64,000 nt of DNA from Pandoraea pulmonicola (lineage in GTDB: Bacteria > Pseudomonadota > Gammaproteobacteria > Burkholderiales > Burkholderiaceae): positions 4,836,001-4,900,000 of the forward strand of contig NZ_CP010310.2 in the NCBI RefSeq assembly GCF_000815105.2, in the 5' to 3' direction. Shown here piece after piece: positions 27,187 through 35,982 of the stretch. Under the pieces are notes generated by a model that was given only the letters and a program-made list of their open reading frames with translations, did not search any database and had not been told where the DNA came from. Position 1 is the stretch's first letter. Each line of letters opens with the position of its first letter. Position numbers and translations under genes: made by a program.

Positions 27187-28098
27187 CTATCGCTGCCGTA
27201 TTCCAAAGCTCTGGTCAGCAAACAGCCCCTCGGCCATGAAGTCAATGAACACGCGTAGTTTCGGCGCCAGGTGCTTGCTGGAAGGCCAAAGCAGGCGGAA
27301 GGTGCCTTGGTGTTCGACATGTTTGTCCAGAACGGTGGTGAGTTCTCCCTGCTCCAGAGCGCTGCGCACCATGAAATCGGGCAGGCAAGCGATACCCAGG
27401 CCATCCTTGGCAACATCCAGCAGTGCCTCGGAGGTATTGCAGACCATGGTGGCCGGAAGCGCCACGTCCGGCTGCGCATCCGTGCGCTTCAGCGGCCAGG
27501 CTTCAAGCTTGCCGGTACTGGGGAACTTGTGCTGCAGACAAGAGTGGGCGGCGAGATCGGCGGGAATCAGCGGCCTGCCATGGCGGGACAGGTAATCGGG
27601 CGACGCGACCAGTACCAGCCGATATGTCCCGAGCGGACGGGACATCAGACGCGAGTCCGTCGGCTCGCCGGTCCGCACGACGGCATCGAATCCTTCCTCG
27701 ATGACATCCACCAGCCGATCCGAGAAATCCACATCCAGCTCAATGGCCGGGTAGCGATGCATGAAGGCGGTCAGGACGGGCATGATCAATCTGAACACCA
27801 AAGGCAGGCTGATGCGCAGTCGCCCCTGTGGGGCCTGACGTGTTTCCGACAGTTCCAACTCGGCCGCCTCGAGTTCGGACAAGACGCGCCGGCAGCGCTC
27901 CAGAAACAGAGTGCCTTCAGCTGTCAGCGTAATGCTGCGCGTGCTGCGGTGAAACAGACGGACGCCCAGACGCTCTTCAAGTCGGGCGACGCTCTTTCCG
28001 ACTGCCGAGGACGAGACACCAAGATTGCGCCCAGCCTCTGAAAAGCTGCGGGTTTCCGCTGCCTGCACGAAGAACGCAATACCGTTGAGCGATTCCAT
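27187..28098 (-). CDS. LysR family transcriptional regulator
   Basis: A 303-residue regulator with the N-terminal HTH (AFFVQAAETRSFSEAGRNLGVSSS, VGKSVARLEERLGVRLFHR) and the two-lobe effector domain (GRLRISLPLVF, VDVIEEGFDAVVRTG). It is closest in pattern to the large group of LysR proteins next to efflux or oxidoreductase genes. It is divergent from an MFS transporter 140 bp away, its likely target. Confidence 0.9.
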   Translation of the reverse strand: MESLNGIAFFVQAAETRSFSEAGRNLGVSSSAVGKSVARLEERLGVRLFHRSTRSITLTAEGTLFLERCRRVLSELEAAELELSETRQAPQGRLRISLPLVFRLIMPVLTAFMHRYPAIELDVDFSDRLVDVIEEGFDAVVRTGEPTDSRLMSRPLGTYRLVLVASPDYLSRHGRPLIPADLAAHSCLQHKFPSTGKLEAWPLKRTDAQPDVALPATMVCNTSEALLDVAKDGLGIACLPDFMVRSALEQGELTTVLDKHVEHQGTFRLLWPSSKHLAPKLRVFIDFMAEGLFADQSFGIRQR

Positions 28099-28238
28099 AT
28101 CACGTCAATTCAAGAATATTTGTCCGATATGTTCTGAACATTAGCATTATTGTCTCGTGCTCACCCGCAGCTTAAGGTGATCGCCTGCTCTGCACGCGCG
28201 GTGGTGCGCATGCAATCGGCGCTCTGAACAGGTGAGTC

Positions 28239-29465
28239 ATGACAATTTCGACAGGAACAGGAATTCTCGGCAACGGTGGCGAAGCCCTCGAAGGATCTCA
28301 AGGTCCGGACCGGTTTCCCATTGCATCCCTATTGGCCCTGGCCTTGGCAGGATTCGTCACCATCCTGACCGAAGCGCTGCCAGCCGGCTTGCTGCGGCAG
28401 ATCGGCGCGGAGCTGGCAGTTTCGCAATCGCTGGCAGGCCAGCTGGTCACCCTCTATGCGATGGGTTCCCTGCTCGCCGCCATTCCATTGATTGCCACCA
28501 CGCAGGGGGTACGGCGCAGGCCCTTGTTGCTTGCCGCCATCGCGGGCTTTGCCATCGCCAACATGGTCACGACGTTTTCCACGAGTTTTGCGCTGACGAT
28601 GGTGGCCCGGCTCCTGGCCGGCGTGTCGGCGGGGCTGCTATGGGCGCTGCTGGCGGGGTACGCCGCGCGCATGGTCCCGGAGCACCAGAAGGGGCGCGCC
28701 ATCGCGATTGCCATGGTAGGGACGCCATTGGCGCTGTCGCTCGGTGTGCCCGCCGGCACCTTTCTCGGCGCGGTCGTGGGATGGCGCGCCTGTTTTGGCA
28801 TCATGACCCTGTTGGCGCTGGCCCTGATGGTCTGGGTACGGGCCGAGGTGCCGGACTTCCCCGGACAGGCGAGGCGTGAGCGCCTGCCACTCGGACGCGT
28901 GCTCACCATGCCAGGCATACGTCCCGTCCTGTTCGCGGTACTGGCATTCGTGCTGGCGCACAACATCCTCTACACCTATATCGCGCCGTTTCTGACGGTT
29001 GCCGGGATGGCCGAACGGACGGATCTGGTCCTGCTGATCTTCGGCATCGTCTCGCTGATCGGCATCTGGATCGTCGGTGTCTTGATCGATCGCCATCTGC
29101 GTGCACTGACCCTCGCCAGCACGCTGCTGTTCGGTCTTTCCGCGCTCGCACTCGGCGTCTGGGGCGATCATCCCGCCACGATCTATGGCGCTGTCGCCGT
29201 GTGGGGACTCGCCTTCGGCGGCGGCGCCACGCTCTTCCAAACCGCACTCGCCAAGGCCGCCGGCGACGCCGCCGACATCGCGCAATCCATGCTCGTTACC
29301 GCCTGGAACATGGCGATCGCGGGTGGCGGATTCATTGGCGGGCTGCTGCTCGACAAGGCAGGCGTCGGCGCCTTCGCCCCGGCCATGCTTTTCCTGCTAG
29401 CCCTGTCCTTTGTCGTGGTCTGCGCCGCGCGCCGAAATGGGTTTCCTGCCACCCCTTCCCGCTGA
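28239..29465 (+). CDS. MFS transporter, DHA1-type drug/metabolite efflux
   Basis: A 408-residue inner-membrane transporter with 12 predicted helices. The first helix has FVTILTEALPAGLL, the pattern of the AraJ/arabinose-efflux-like DHA1 group, and the loop after helix 2 is a variant of motif A. A polar leader of about 28 residues precedes helix 1. Only a weak ribosome site (ACAGGTGA) is seen. It is probably co-transcribed with the serine hydrolase that begins 30 bases after its stop and controlled by the divergent LysR protein. Confidence 0.87.
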   Translation: MTISTGTGILGNGGEALEGSQGPDRFPIASLLALALAGFVTILTEALPAGLLRQIGAELAVSQSLAGQLVTLYAMGSLLAAIPLIATTQGVRRRPLLLAAIAGFAIANMVTTFSTSFALTMVARLLAGVSAGLLWALLAGYAARMVPEHQKGRAIAIAMVGTPLALSLGVPAGTFLGAVVGWRACFGIMTLLALALMVWVRAEVPDFPGQARRERLPLGRVLTMPGIRPVLFAVLAFVLAHNILYTYIAPFLTVAGMAERTDLVLLIFGIVSLIGIWIVGVLIDRHLRALTLASTLLFGLSALALGVWGDHPATIYGAVAVWGLAFGGGATLFQTALAKAAGDAADIAQSMLVTAWNMAIAGGGFIGGLLLDKAGVGAFAPAMLFLLALSFVVVCAARRNGFPATPSR

Positions 29466-29495
29466 TCCGACTCCCTCAACGCTCTGGAGCTTCCC

Positions 29496-30707
29496 GTGCC
29501 CCACGCTTTGGCCAATGGCCTCCCATTTCCCTCCATCCCGCCGCTTTACGGCCTGACCGAGCGCGTCGATGCCGTCATTGACACTGCCATTGCGCAACAG
29601 CGCGTGGTGGGCGCCGCCGTCCTTATCGCCAAGGATGGTGAGACGATCTATTCCCGTGCCGCCGGGTACGCCGACCGCGAAGCCGGTCGCCCGCTGGCGC
29701 CGCACACGCTGTTCCGTCTGTCATCCGTGTCGAAGGTCTATGTATCGGTCGCGACAATGGTGCTGATCGAGCACGAGCGGCTCAGCCTCGATGCGCCAGT
29801 CACGAGATGGCTGCCCGATTTTCGGCCGGCATCGCCAGCCGTCGACTTCCCCGACATCACCATCCGCCACTTGCTCAGCCATACCGCGGGTCTGGGCTAT
29901 GGCTTTCTCGAACCTGCGGACGGGCCATATCACCGCGCCGGCGTATCCGACGGGATGGACATCGCCGAGCTATCGCTGGAAGAGAATGTCCGGCGCATCG
30001 GCACCGTGCCGCTGCTGTTCGCGCCGGGCACCGCCTGGACCTACTCGCTCGCGACGGATGTGCTCGGACTCGTGATCGAACGGGCGTCTGGCATGCCACT
30101 GGCCGAAGCGATCCAAGCGTTGGTGACGGGGCCGTTGGGTCTGGCGGACACCGGCTTTGCCGTCGCCGATCCCAGACGCCTCGCGGCAGGGTATGTCAAC
30201 GAGGGCGACGCGTCCCGTCGCATGACCGACTTCGAAGTGATTCCACTGCCCTTCATTGAAGGCGCGGACGGGATGCGCATGTCGCTGGCGCGGGCTTTCG
30301 AAGATCGGGTCTTCGCCTCGGGAGGCGCAGGCATGATCGGCTCGGCCGAGGATCTGCTCGCCCTTCTGGAAACGCTGCGCAAGGGCGGCGCACCGCTGCT
30401 GTCGGCGGCTCAGGTCAAGGCGATGGCGACGGACCAGACGCCGGGCATGGATCTCCTGCCGTGGCCAGGCCGCGGTTTCGGCCTCGGCTTCACGGTGCTG
30501 CGCGATCCGGTCGCCGCCAACTCGCCCGAACCGATGGGGACGTGGCGTCTGGGCGGCGCCTATGGACATTCATGGTTCGTCGACCGTACCAACGAACTGA
30601 CCGTCGTCGCTTTCACCAATGCGGGTCTGGAAGGACAGTCGCCCGGCGGGCGATTCCCCGATGAGCTTGCCAAAGCCATATATGGGAGAGCAGGCGGGAT
30701 GCGGTGA
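29496..30707 (+). CDS. Serine hydrolase, beta-lactamase/esterase (class C-like) family
   Basis: A 403-residue serine hydrolase of the family that holds class C beta-lactamases, EstB-type esterases and DD-peptidases. The nucleophile motif SxxK is SVSK within FRLSSVSKVYVSV; the tyrosine motif is WTYSLATDVLG; the third element is AYGHSWFVD in place of KTG. No signal peptide is seen, so it is probably a cytosolic esterase rather than a secreted lactamase. Translation starts at GTG 29496 after a GGAG. It shares the transcript with the MFS pump. Confidence 0.85.
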   Translation: MPHALANGLPFPSIPPLYGLTERVDAVIDTAIAQQRVVGAAVLIAKDGETIYSRAAGYADREAGRPLAPHTLFRLSSVSKVYVSVATMVLIEHERLSLDAPVTRWLPDFRPASPAVDFPDITIRHLLSHTAGLGYGFLEPADGPYHRAGVSDGMDIAELSLEENVRRIGTVPLLFAPGTAWTYSLATDVLGLVIERASGMPLAEAIQALVTGPLGLADTGFAVADPRRLAAGYVNEGDASRRMTDFEVIPLPFIEGADGMRMSLARAFEDRVFASGGAGMIGSAEDLLALLETLRKGGAPLLSAAQVKAMATDQTPGMDLLPWPGRGFGLGFTVLRDPVAANSPEPMGTWRLGGAYGHSWFVDRTNELTVVAFTNAGLEGQSPGGRFPDELAKAIYGRAGGMR

Positions 30708-30827
30708 AAGCTTCGTCAATTCCGCGATTCGACGAGCGCGGACAAGATCGAGGATCCTGACAATCGGACAAGTGCATGGAAAGAGAACACCACTTGGACG
30801 ACAGTACTCACGACGCAGATAAACGAC

Positions 30828-31400
30828 TCAACGCCGCGGAGTTGTCGCCGACAAACACTGCACGATAGCTTCGACGGCCTGCTCGACCGATAGCTTCGCG
30901 GTATCAATGACGAGGTGCGCAGACTCCCATGGCTCATATTGACGTTTAAGCACGCTCGACCATGTGGGTAACTGAAAATCGGGAATGTCGGCCTTTCGCT
31001 CTTCAACCCTCTGCCGGTGGATCGCGACGTCCGAGCAAATCAATTCGATCTCGAGAATCTCCACCCCTGCGTCAACCGCCACGTTTCTCCAATCATTGCG
31101 CGTAACGTGCAACGCATTGACCGAGTCCGCGACAACCGTCGCCCCGAGTCGTAAGTTATCGCCGGCAACCGCATACGCAGCCAGATATCCGGCAGGCCCG
31201 ATCTCTGCCTTGCCGCTTTCGCACATCTTGATTGCGTGTTCGAACGTATCTATGCGCAGATATACGGCAGCAAGCTTGCGGGCAAGCATTTGCGCTACCG
31301 TCGTCTTTCCAGTGCCAGGCAGTCCGCCAAAAACAATCAACACTTTCGATGCTCCATGTTCCGTGGATGCAGCGTCACGTCTGCCGAAATAGCCGCGCAT
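30828..31400 (-). CDS. P-loop ATP-binding kinase-like protein (AAA_33 type)
   Basis: A 190-residue P-loop protein. The Walker A motif is FGGLPGTGKTTVAQ, followed by VYLRIDTFEHAI, and a later DSVNALHVTRNDW and RQRVEERKADI with an LID-like arginine stretch. This is the pattern of the small AAA_33 group that includes gluconate- and chloramphenicol-kinase-like proteins; the substrate is unknown. The ATG at 31400 overlaps the MerR gene by 26 bases, and a GTG at 31343 is a shorter alternative. It is likely co-transcribed with the MerR gene. Confidence 0.75.
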   Translation of the reverse strand: MRGYFGRRDAASTEHGASKVLIVFGGLPGTGKTTVAQMLARKLAAVYLRIDTFEHAIKMCESGKAEIGPAGYLAAYAVAGDNLRLGATVVADSVNALHVTRNDWRNVAVDAGVEILEIELICSDVAIHRQRVEERKADIPDFQLPTWSSVLKRQYEPWESAHLVIDTAKLSVEQAVEAIVQCLSATTPRR

Positions 31401-31797
31401 GCGATTTGTCCGCGCGCTTTTTCCGGCCGTCAAGCCGTAACGTCTCGTTGGTGTCGATGGCATGAAGCAGCGTTGCGACCACGCGTCGACTCTCACTGAG
31501 GTTGTGCAGTTGGACGTCGAGCTTTTCGACTTCACGCCGCAACGCGGCACGCGCTTCGGCGCAGGGGTGGAAAACAGGCTTGGTGCCGAGGACGCAAGGC
31601 AGCAACAGGCGGATACTGCGGATCTTCAATCCCGCCGAACTGAGCACACGGATGCGATGTGCCGCATCGACATCGTCCGGACCGTAATCGCGGTAGCCCG
31701 TATTCGTCCGCTTCGGTGTCAGCAAGCCTTCCTGCTCGTAATAACGCAACATCCGCTCACTAACGCCGGTGCGGCGAGCCAATTCCCCGATACGCAT
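31375..31797 (-). CDS. MerR family transcriptional regulator
   Basis: A 140-residue regulator with the MerR winged helix at the very N-terminus (MRIGELARRTGVSERMLRYYEQEGLL, RTNTGYRDYG) and a dimer coiled coil (RAALRREVEKLDVQLHNLSES). One cysteine (LLPCVLG) and another (FHPCAEA) are present but no clear metal-site cluster. It faces a haloalkane-dehalogenase-like gene across a region with an extended-spacer promoter and dyad, the arrangement MerR activators use. Confidence 0.9.
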   Translation of the reverse strand: MRIGELARRTGVSERMLRYYEQEGLLTPKRTNTGYRDYGPDDVDAAHRIRVLSSAGLKIRSIRLLLPCVLGTKPVFHPCAEARAALRREVEKLDVQLHNLSESRRVVATLLHAIDTNETLRLDGRKKRADKSHARLFRQT

Positions 31798-31818
31798 GAC
31801 ATCTCCCGAACGATTCGC

Positions 31819-31850
31819 TTGACTTTGACAGCACTGTCAGAGTTTAGCCT
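31819..31850 (+). promoter_or_regulatory. MerR-type promoter with dyad in a 20-bp spacer
   Basis: TTGACT at 31819-31824 and TAGCCT at 31845-31850 are 20 bases apart, longer than the usual 17. A near-perfect dyad CTTTGACAG-CA-CTGTCAGAG (31823-31842) fills the spacer. This is the layout by which MerR proteins twist an over-long promoter into use. It points towards the hydrolase gene at 31915. Confidence 0.75.
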
Positions 31851-31914
31851 TTTTCGAGCAACGGGATTGCCCGCTGTTCAATTCGCAATTCGTAAAGAGT
31901 AAAGGGACTTGTTC

Positions 31915-32835
31915 ATGGCGCCATCCAATGACACGTTTGACGGAACGTTTCCGTTTGCGCCGCGTTTCACCAACGCGGCAGGATTTCGCATGCACTACGT
32001 CGATGAAGGGCCGACTTCAGGGGAAGTCATTCTGTGTCTGCACGGCGAACCGACCTGGAGCTATCTGTTTCGCAATCTTATCGGCGCCCTCTCGAGCCAC
32101 TACCGCGTGATTGCCCCCGATCACATGGGTTTCGGCAAAAGCGAAACGCCGACGGATCGCACGTACTGGTTGCAGGATCACATCGACAACATCGAGAAAT
32201 TTGTGCTCGCCCTCGGCTTGAACGACATCACACTCGTCATGCACGACTTTGGTGGTCCCGTTGGCATGGGACTCGCTGCGCGGCATCCTGGCCGAATTCG
32301 CCGAATCATCAGCACGAATGGCCCGACACCGTTCGGTCAGGAAACGCTGTTCGATCGCCTCGATGCGAATGCCTCCGTCTCGCCATGGTTTCAATGGATC
32401 GCTCGTGCCGCGAAGCAAGGCCGCCTCAAGCCGGTGCTGGACGAATTGGGTTTCAATATCCTGAGCACATTGAAGCTCAATGGCTTCGAGAACCATGCGT
32501 GCATCGACGATACCTGGCTGCGCGCCTACGGCTCACGTTTTTCTGTACCGGCCGACAGCGCCGGCGCCATCGGCTGGGCTCACGGGTTCGCGATCGGGGC
32601 GCATCGTTTCGAAGTTCCGAACGCTGCCGCGCTCGATGCCATTCGGTCGAAACCGGCACTTGCCATCTGGGGCGAAGCCGACCGAACCCTGGCGGCAGAG
32701 CACTTCCTGCCGCTGTTCAGCGAACTGTTCTCGCAGCCACAGATCCACCGACTCGCTGGCGTCGGCCATTACTGCCTTGAAGATGCGCCGCAGAAAATCG
32801 CCGACCTGATCGGGACCTTCCTGAAAGGACAGTAG
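31915..32835 (+). CDS. Alpha/beta hydrolase, haloalkane dehalogenase-like
   Basis: A 306-residue hydrolase. The oxyanion strand LCLHGEPTWSYLFR and the nucleophile elbow VMHDFGGPVG with Asp111 as nucleophile are the pattern of haloalkane dehalogenases, and the catalytic histidine is in AGVGHYCLEDAP (His285). However, the residue after the nucleophile is Phe where true dehalogenases have the halide-binding Trp. The enzyme may therefore act on another ester or epoxide, or have weak dehalogenase activity. The ATG at 31915 follows AAAGGGAC. It is expressed from the MerR-type promoter just upstream. Confidence 0.85.
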   Translation: MAPSNDTFDGTFPFAPRFTNAAGFRMHYVDEGPTSGEVILCLHGEPTWSYLFRNLIGALSSHYRVIAPDHMGFGKSETPTDRTYWLQDHIDNIEKFVLALGLNDITLVMHDFGGPVGMGLAARHPGRIRRIISTNGPTPFGQETLFDRLDANASVSPWFQWIARAAKQGRLKPVLDELGFNILSTLKLNGFENHACIDDTWLRAYGSRFSVPADSAGAIGWAHGFAIGAHRFEVPNAAALDAIRSKPALAIWGEADRTLAAEHFLPLFSELFSQPQIHRLAGVGHYCLEDAPQKIADLIGTFLKGQ

Positions 32836-32924
32836 GTTTCGTGCCGAGATTCCCCGGCATTCCACAATGAACCCCAAAAAAGCCAATCCGGCCTGGCACA
32901 CCGAGCACTGAGCGATTTATAGAA

Positions 32925-33224
32925 GTGCAAATGGCGAGACTATGCGACAGTCAATCCTCATCGCAAGAATTTCCATCATGTGAGGCCATGAATCGAGCTT
33001 CCAACACTGGCGCCACGCACTATCAGCCCCAGCGACTACCTCAACGTCGGCGCGGCCTCGACGGAATGCACATCCGCCTACTGCGTCAGTTGCCAATGTG
33101 CGCGTGGTGCGTCATGCCGATGAGTGCCCCGACATGCGGCCGAGCTTGGCCCAACGACTGCTTTCTTTCGCAACCCTCGAAGTCCCCTCGAACAGCGGAG
33201 CGGAAAAGGATCGGTGGAAGCTAA
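32925..33224 (+). CDS. Short ORF carrying the N-terminal module shared with the two large repeat proteins
   Basis: A 99-codon frame starting GTG at 32925. Its first 40 residues align with the starts of the proteins at 36160 and 38438: MQxAxLC, then EFPSxE, then a GA and LPQ at matching distances. Codons differ mostly at third positions (CAA/CAG, CTA/TTG, CCA/CCC, GAG/GAA), which argues for translation. After residue 45 the frame looks non-coding and ends where the kinase frame (33124-35205, +1) is already open. The likeliest reading is the 5' end of the kinase gene, separated from it by a frameshift within 33124-33222. A free short peptide is possible. Confidence 0.5.
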   Translation: MQMARLCDSQSSSQEFPSCEAMNRASNTGATHYQPQRLPQRRRGLDGMHIRLLRQLPMCAWCVMPMSAPTCGRAWPNDCFLSQPSKSPRTAERKRIGGS

Positions 33225-35205
33225 AGTGACCAAGATAAATTATCCTGCAGTCCTTAGTAACAGGGTGGGTGCATTTTGGGCTGACCGAAACCTCGAGGCG
33301 CGGAAATTGGAGCTGCGTCACAAGGAGCGCACCGGCACGTCGCACGATTCCACGGCGCCCACGATGGCGAAAAGCGTGGCATTCGTTCAGGCGGCCCATC
33401 ACTCGCCCGACAATTCAGTCGGAATGACTCGGCTGCCGAATCCTCGCGCGCTTGCCCTCCTCACCTTGCTATCCGTGTTGCCGGGCGGTGGATTTGCAGC
33501 CTGGGCGAGCGCGGATTCCAATCCACATTCGGCTTCCATCGCCGGCGGCACCGTACCAACTAATGTGTCGTTGCCCGTACTGTCGCAGGGCATCGACATC
33601 GTCTTGAATGCTCCGGCTCACGGAGAACTTTCGGCAGCACCCATTTCGTTGCCCACAGGTCCCGCGAGTGAGGCTGTCTCATCATCCTCGCAGGCAAGGA
33701 GCAGACGCGCGGCGGACGCCAAGCCTCAGTCGGTGGTGGTACCTCTGACCCATGTTCATAGCCGTCAGGAGTTGGCCAGACGAGCGCTGCTTCTGGCGGA
33801 GCTGGATCCGGACAAAACCTACTCCGTCCGGGACGTCTTCCCAACGGGCTCCGAGGTGCCGGGAGACGCGGATGTCGAGCACTCGATGAGCCTGCTGGAT
33901 ATCTACGTCGAGCACGGAAAGGTCAAATTTCCTGCATTGGCCCGTCATGTGAAGGATGCGCCGAACCTGGACAAATTGCCCGATCTGGACAAGTATTTTG
34001 ACGTGGAATTCGAACGGGCGATGAAAGTCCAGGCGATAGACATAACAGAAGCAATCCAGCGCCACATTGACACATCTGGCATCGATTCCTCGTCAACGCC
34101 CGCGAGAGTATTTTCTGTCAGCTATGAGCGTCAGGCTTGGATGCCGCTTGGCCACCACAAGTCGCCTTATCGCTATGCGATCGACGGAAAATATGGCTAT
34201 ATCCTTGATGTTGTTCAGGGTAGCCGACACCGAGTGTATGCCGTTTCCATCTCGGATAATGAGCTGACCATCGATGAGGTACGGGACAAATCCTGGCTCA
34301 CCAATAATCAGAAAAAGTTCTTCGGCCGTTCCGAAAATTGGCCCGCCGTTCTAAGCTCGCCAATCAGCTATCCACGGACGACTGATGCCACCAAGGCTAT
34401 TGCAGAAAAGCTCGTCGACGTAACGAAAAGCGAGCAAAGAGAGGAGGCATTCAGATCAACCGAAATGGAAAAGTATGTCGACGAGTACCGTATGGAGCTC
34501 GCAATGATCGCCGCAGATCTAGTGCCAGCGAGTTCTGGAGTCAAAAAAGGCATCAAAGCCGCTTCCAAAATCATCGGGGCGGGTCCAGCAGCTTCGAGAG
34601 GCGTGTCCCACAGAGCCGCGGCGGCTGTCAACTCGTTGAAGAAAGCGACCGTTATCAGAAATGCCGCGCCCAAAATGGTTGGCAGTGGCGTGGCTGGCAG
34701 GGTTTATCAGGTCAATGCAAATAAGCTGATCAAAGTTTACAGCAACCCGATCGGTATAAAGAACGGCGCACTTTACCGGTCAAGCCTGGACCGCGCTAAA
34801 AATAGTGTGGAGGCATTCACGCGGCTCTATGGCAAGGACGCCGCGAAAGTGACGATAAAAGACGGCCTTTATCCAACGCAGCCGCTCGTGGTTTTGCAAA
34901 TGAAGAAAATACCTGGGAAATCGCTGGAGTCGATATTAAAGAGCGGCAACCGGGAACTCATCGAGGAAGTCCGGCAACAATTCCGGGATAGAACTGTGGC
35001 AAAGCGGTTGATAGACAGGTTGACGTCGAAGGGGATCGTTCATCACGATATCAACCTTGGAAATATCCTCTACGACCGAAGGACGGGGCAGTTCAACCTG
35101 ATTGATTTTGACAGTGCTACCTTCGATCATCTAACCGATTCACTATCTGCGGATATGTTAAGGAAGCTCGAGTTTGACTTTGAGGAGTTCGCGCAGCGAG
35201 GCTGA
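33124..35205 (+). CDS. Putative secreted effector with C-terminal compact protein-kinase domain
   Basis: A frame of 693 codons; starts at GTG 33124, GTG 33214, ATG 33364 or ATG 33424 are possible, and the true N-terminus may lie in the preceding 32925 frame. Residues 520-693 form a minimal kinase: glycine loop GSGVAGRVYQV (520-530), Lys537 in KLIKVY, catalytic loop HHDINLGNILYD (Asp642, Asn647) and metal Asp661 in NLIDFDSA, with almost nothing after it. This size and layout resemble effector kinases of the OspG/NleH type. The middle (about 180-500) is not recognised. A hydrophobic stretch near residues 109-128 could be a signal or membrane segment. No secretion machinery lies in the window. 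Confidence 0.75.
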   Translation: MPRHAAELGPTTAFFRNPRSPLEQRSGKGSVEAKVTKINYPAVLSNRVGAFWADRNLEARKLELRHKERTGTSHDSTAPTMAKSVAFVQAAHHSPDNSVGMTRLPNPRALALLTLLSVLPGGGFAAWASADSNPHSASIAGGTVPTNVSLPVLSQGIDIVLNAPAHGELSAAPISLPTGPASEAVSSSSQARSRRAADAKPQSVVVPLTHVHSRQELARRALLLAELDPDKTYSVRDVFPTGSEVPGDADVEHSMSLLDIYVEHGKVKFPALARHVKDAPNLDKLPDLDKYFDVEFERAMKVQAIDITEAIQRHIDTSGIDSSSTPARVFSVSYERQAWMPLGHHKSPYRYAIDGKYGYILDVVQGSRHRVYAVSISDNELTIDEVRDKSWLTNNQKKFFGRSENWPAVLSSPISYPRTTDATKAIAEKLVDVTKSEQREEAFRSTEMEKYVDEYRMELAMIAADLVPASSGVKKGIKAASKIIGAGPAASRGVSHRAAAAVNSLKKATVIRNAAPKMVGSGVAGRVYQVNANKLIKVYSNPIGIKNGALYRSSLDRAKNSVEAFTRLYGKDAAKVTIKDGLYPTQPLVVLQMKKIPGKSLESILKSGNRELIEEVRQQFRDRTVAKRLIDRLTSKGIVHHDINLGNILYDRRTGQFNLIDFDSATFDHLTDSLSADMLRKLEFDFEEFAQRG

Positions 35206-35400
35206 CCGGAGGGTAACCCCTGCTCAGATTCCGAGCCATTTTCCGGGAGTTGACTGATGCGCAAGTTTGCAGATTTCGGTCATATAGGTGTAACGACCCG
35301 CATTTCAAACGGGCCAGACTTGCTGTCGACGCGATTTTCAACCAACATTAATTGCAACTGACGGAACGGGCGAACCGGGATTAGTTGCAACCGAACCGGC

Positions 35401-35550
35401 ATGCAACCGCGTCAACCTGCATTGCATCCTCGCGTGCGGAGATTCGCTGAAACCATCCGCTGTGGTGAGCAAATCTCCATCGAGCTGCAAAACGGATCGT
35501 TTCACGACGAGTGCTTGAACTTGCACTGGTTCCAGGCCGAGGCCAAATAG
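35401..35550 (+). pseudogene. Remnant of an IS3-family transposase
   Basis: In the frame ending at the stop 35548-35550, LQNGSFHDECLNLHWF matches the conserved end of IS3-family (IS407-like) integrase domains, where IESFNGSFRDECLN is usual. Only about 20 residues are recognisable; no ends or other domains remain. It marks old insertion activity beside the island. Confidence 0.45.
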
Positions 35551-35580
35551 CATTGATTTGCTTTCCGAGGAGAAGTCGCC

Positions 35581-35679
35581 ATGGGAATCGTTTTCATTGT
35601 CGCCTGGGTTGCTGAAATGGCGGCGGCGGCTGCCATTTCCATTGAAGTCACGAATTTGCTCAGGGGATTATTCGGCTGA
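35581..35679 (+). CDS. Possible small hydrophobic peptide
   Basis: A 32-codon frame starting ATG at 35581 with a good ribosome site (GAGGAG, eight bases upstream). The product MGIVFIVAWVAEMAAAAA continues to a short polar end. It could be a membrane peptide. No homologue is known to me, and small ORFs of this size occur by chance. Confidence 0.3.
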   Translation: MGIVFIVAWVAEMAAAAAISIEVTNLLRGLFG

Positions 35680-35737
35680 ACCGCCCCGGGTTTAGTGGAG
35701 GCCCCAATCAGAGGCGTACGGGAAAGGTATGCGCACA

Positions 35738-35767
35738 AAGAAAAAGCCCTGACAAGTCAGGGCTTTT
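35738..35767 (-). terminator. Original tRNA-Cys terminator, now at the island's left border
   Basis: GCCCTGAC-AA-GTCAGGGC (35746-35763), flanked by A and T runs, forms a rho-independent terminator reading on the minus strand directly after the partial tRNA-Cys copy. It resembles the terminator after the intact tRNA-Cys (43668-43698) in form but not in sequence, as expected if it is the native terminator displaced by integration. Confidence 0.7.
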
Positions 35768-35773
35768 GAATTT

Positions 35774-35827
35774 TGGAGGCGGGAGTCGGAATCGAACCAG
35801 CATACACGGCTTTGCAGGCCGCTGCAT
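35774..35827 (-). repeat. Partial tRNA-Cys copy: island attachment site (far end)
   Basis: 54 bases identical to the 3' part of tRNA-Cys (43702-43755) except for two mismatches (CCAGCATAC versus CCGGCGTAC). Homology ends abruptly after GCTGCAT. In the usual pattern, the element brings its own 3' end to rebuild the tRNA next to the integrase, and the original 3' end is left at the far border. This is that far border. Confidence 0.88.
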
Positions 35828-35982
35828 ATAATTAATTATCAAACACTTACAAAAGCAACCACCCATAAAACCACCTCGCAGTATGGACATTGGGCGGCCA
35901 CCGGCGACTGTGATTCAACTCGAAGCATACGCTTCCGGAACCGCAAAGCAGTTAACATCGGCGCTGACTGGCACACGCTGGC

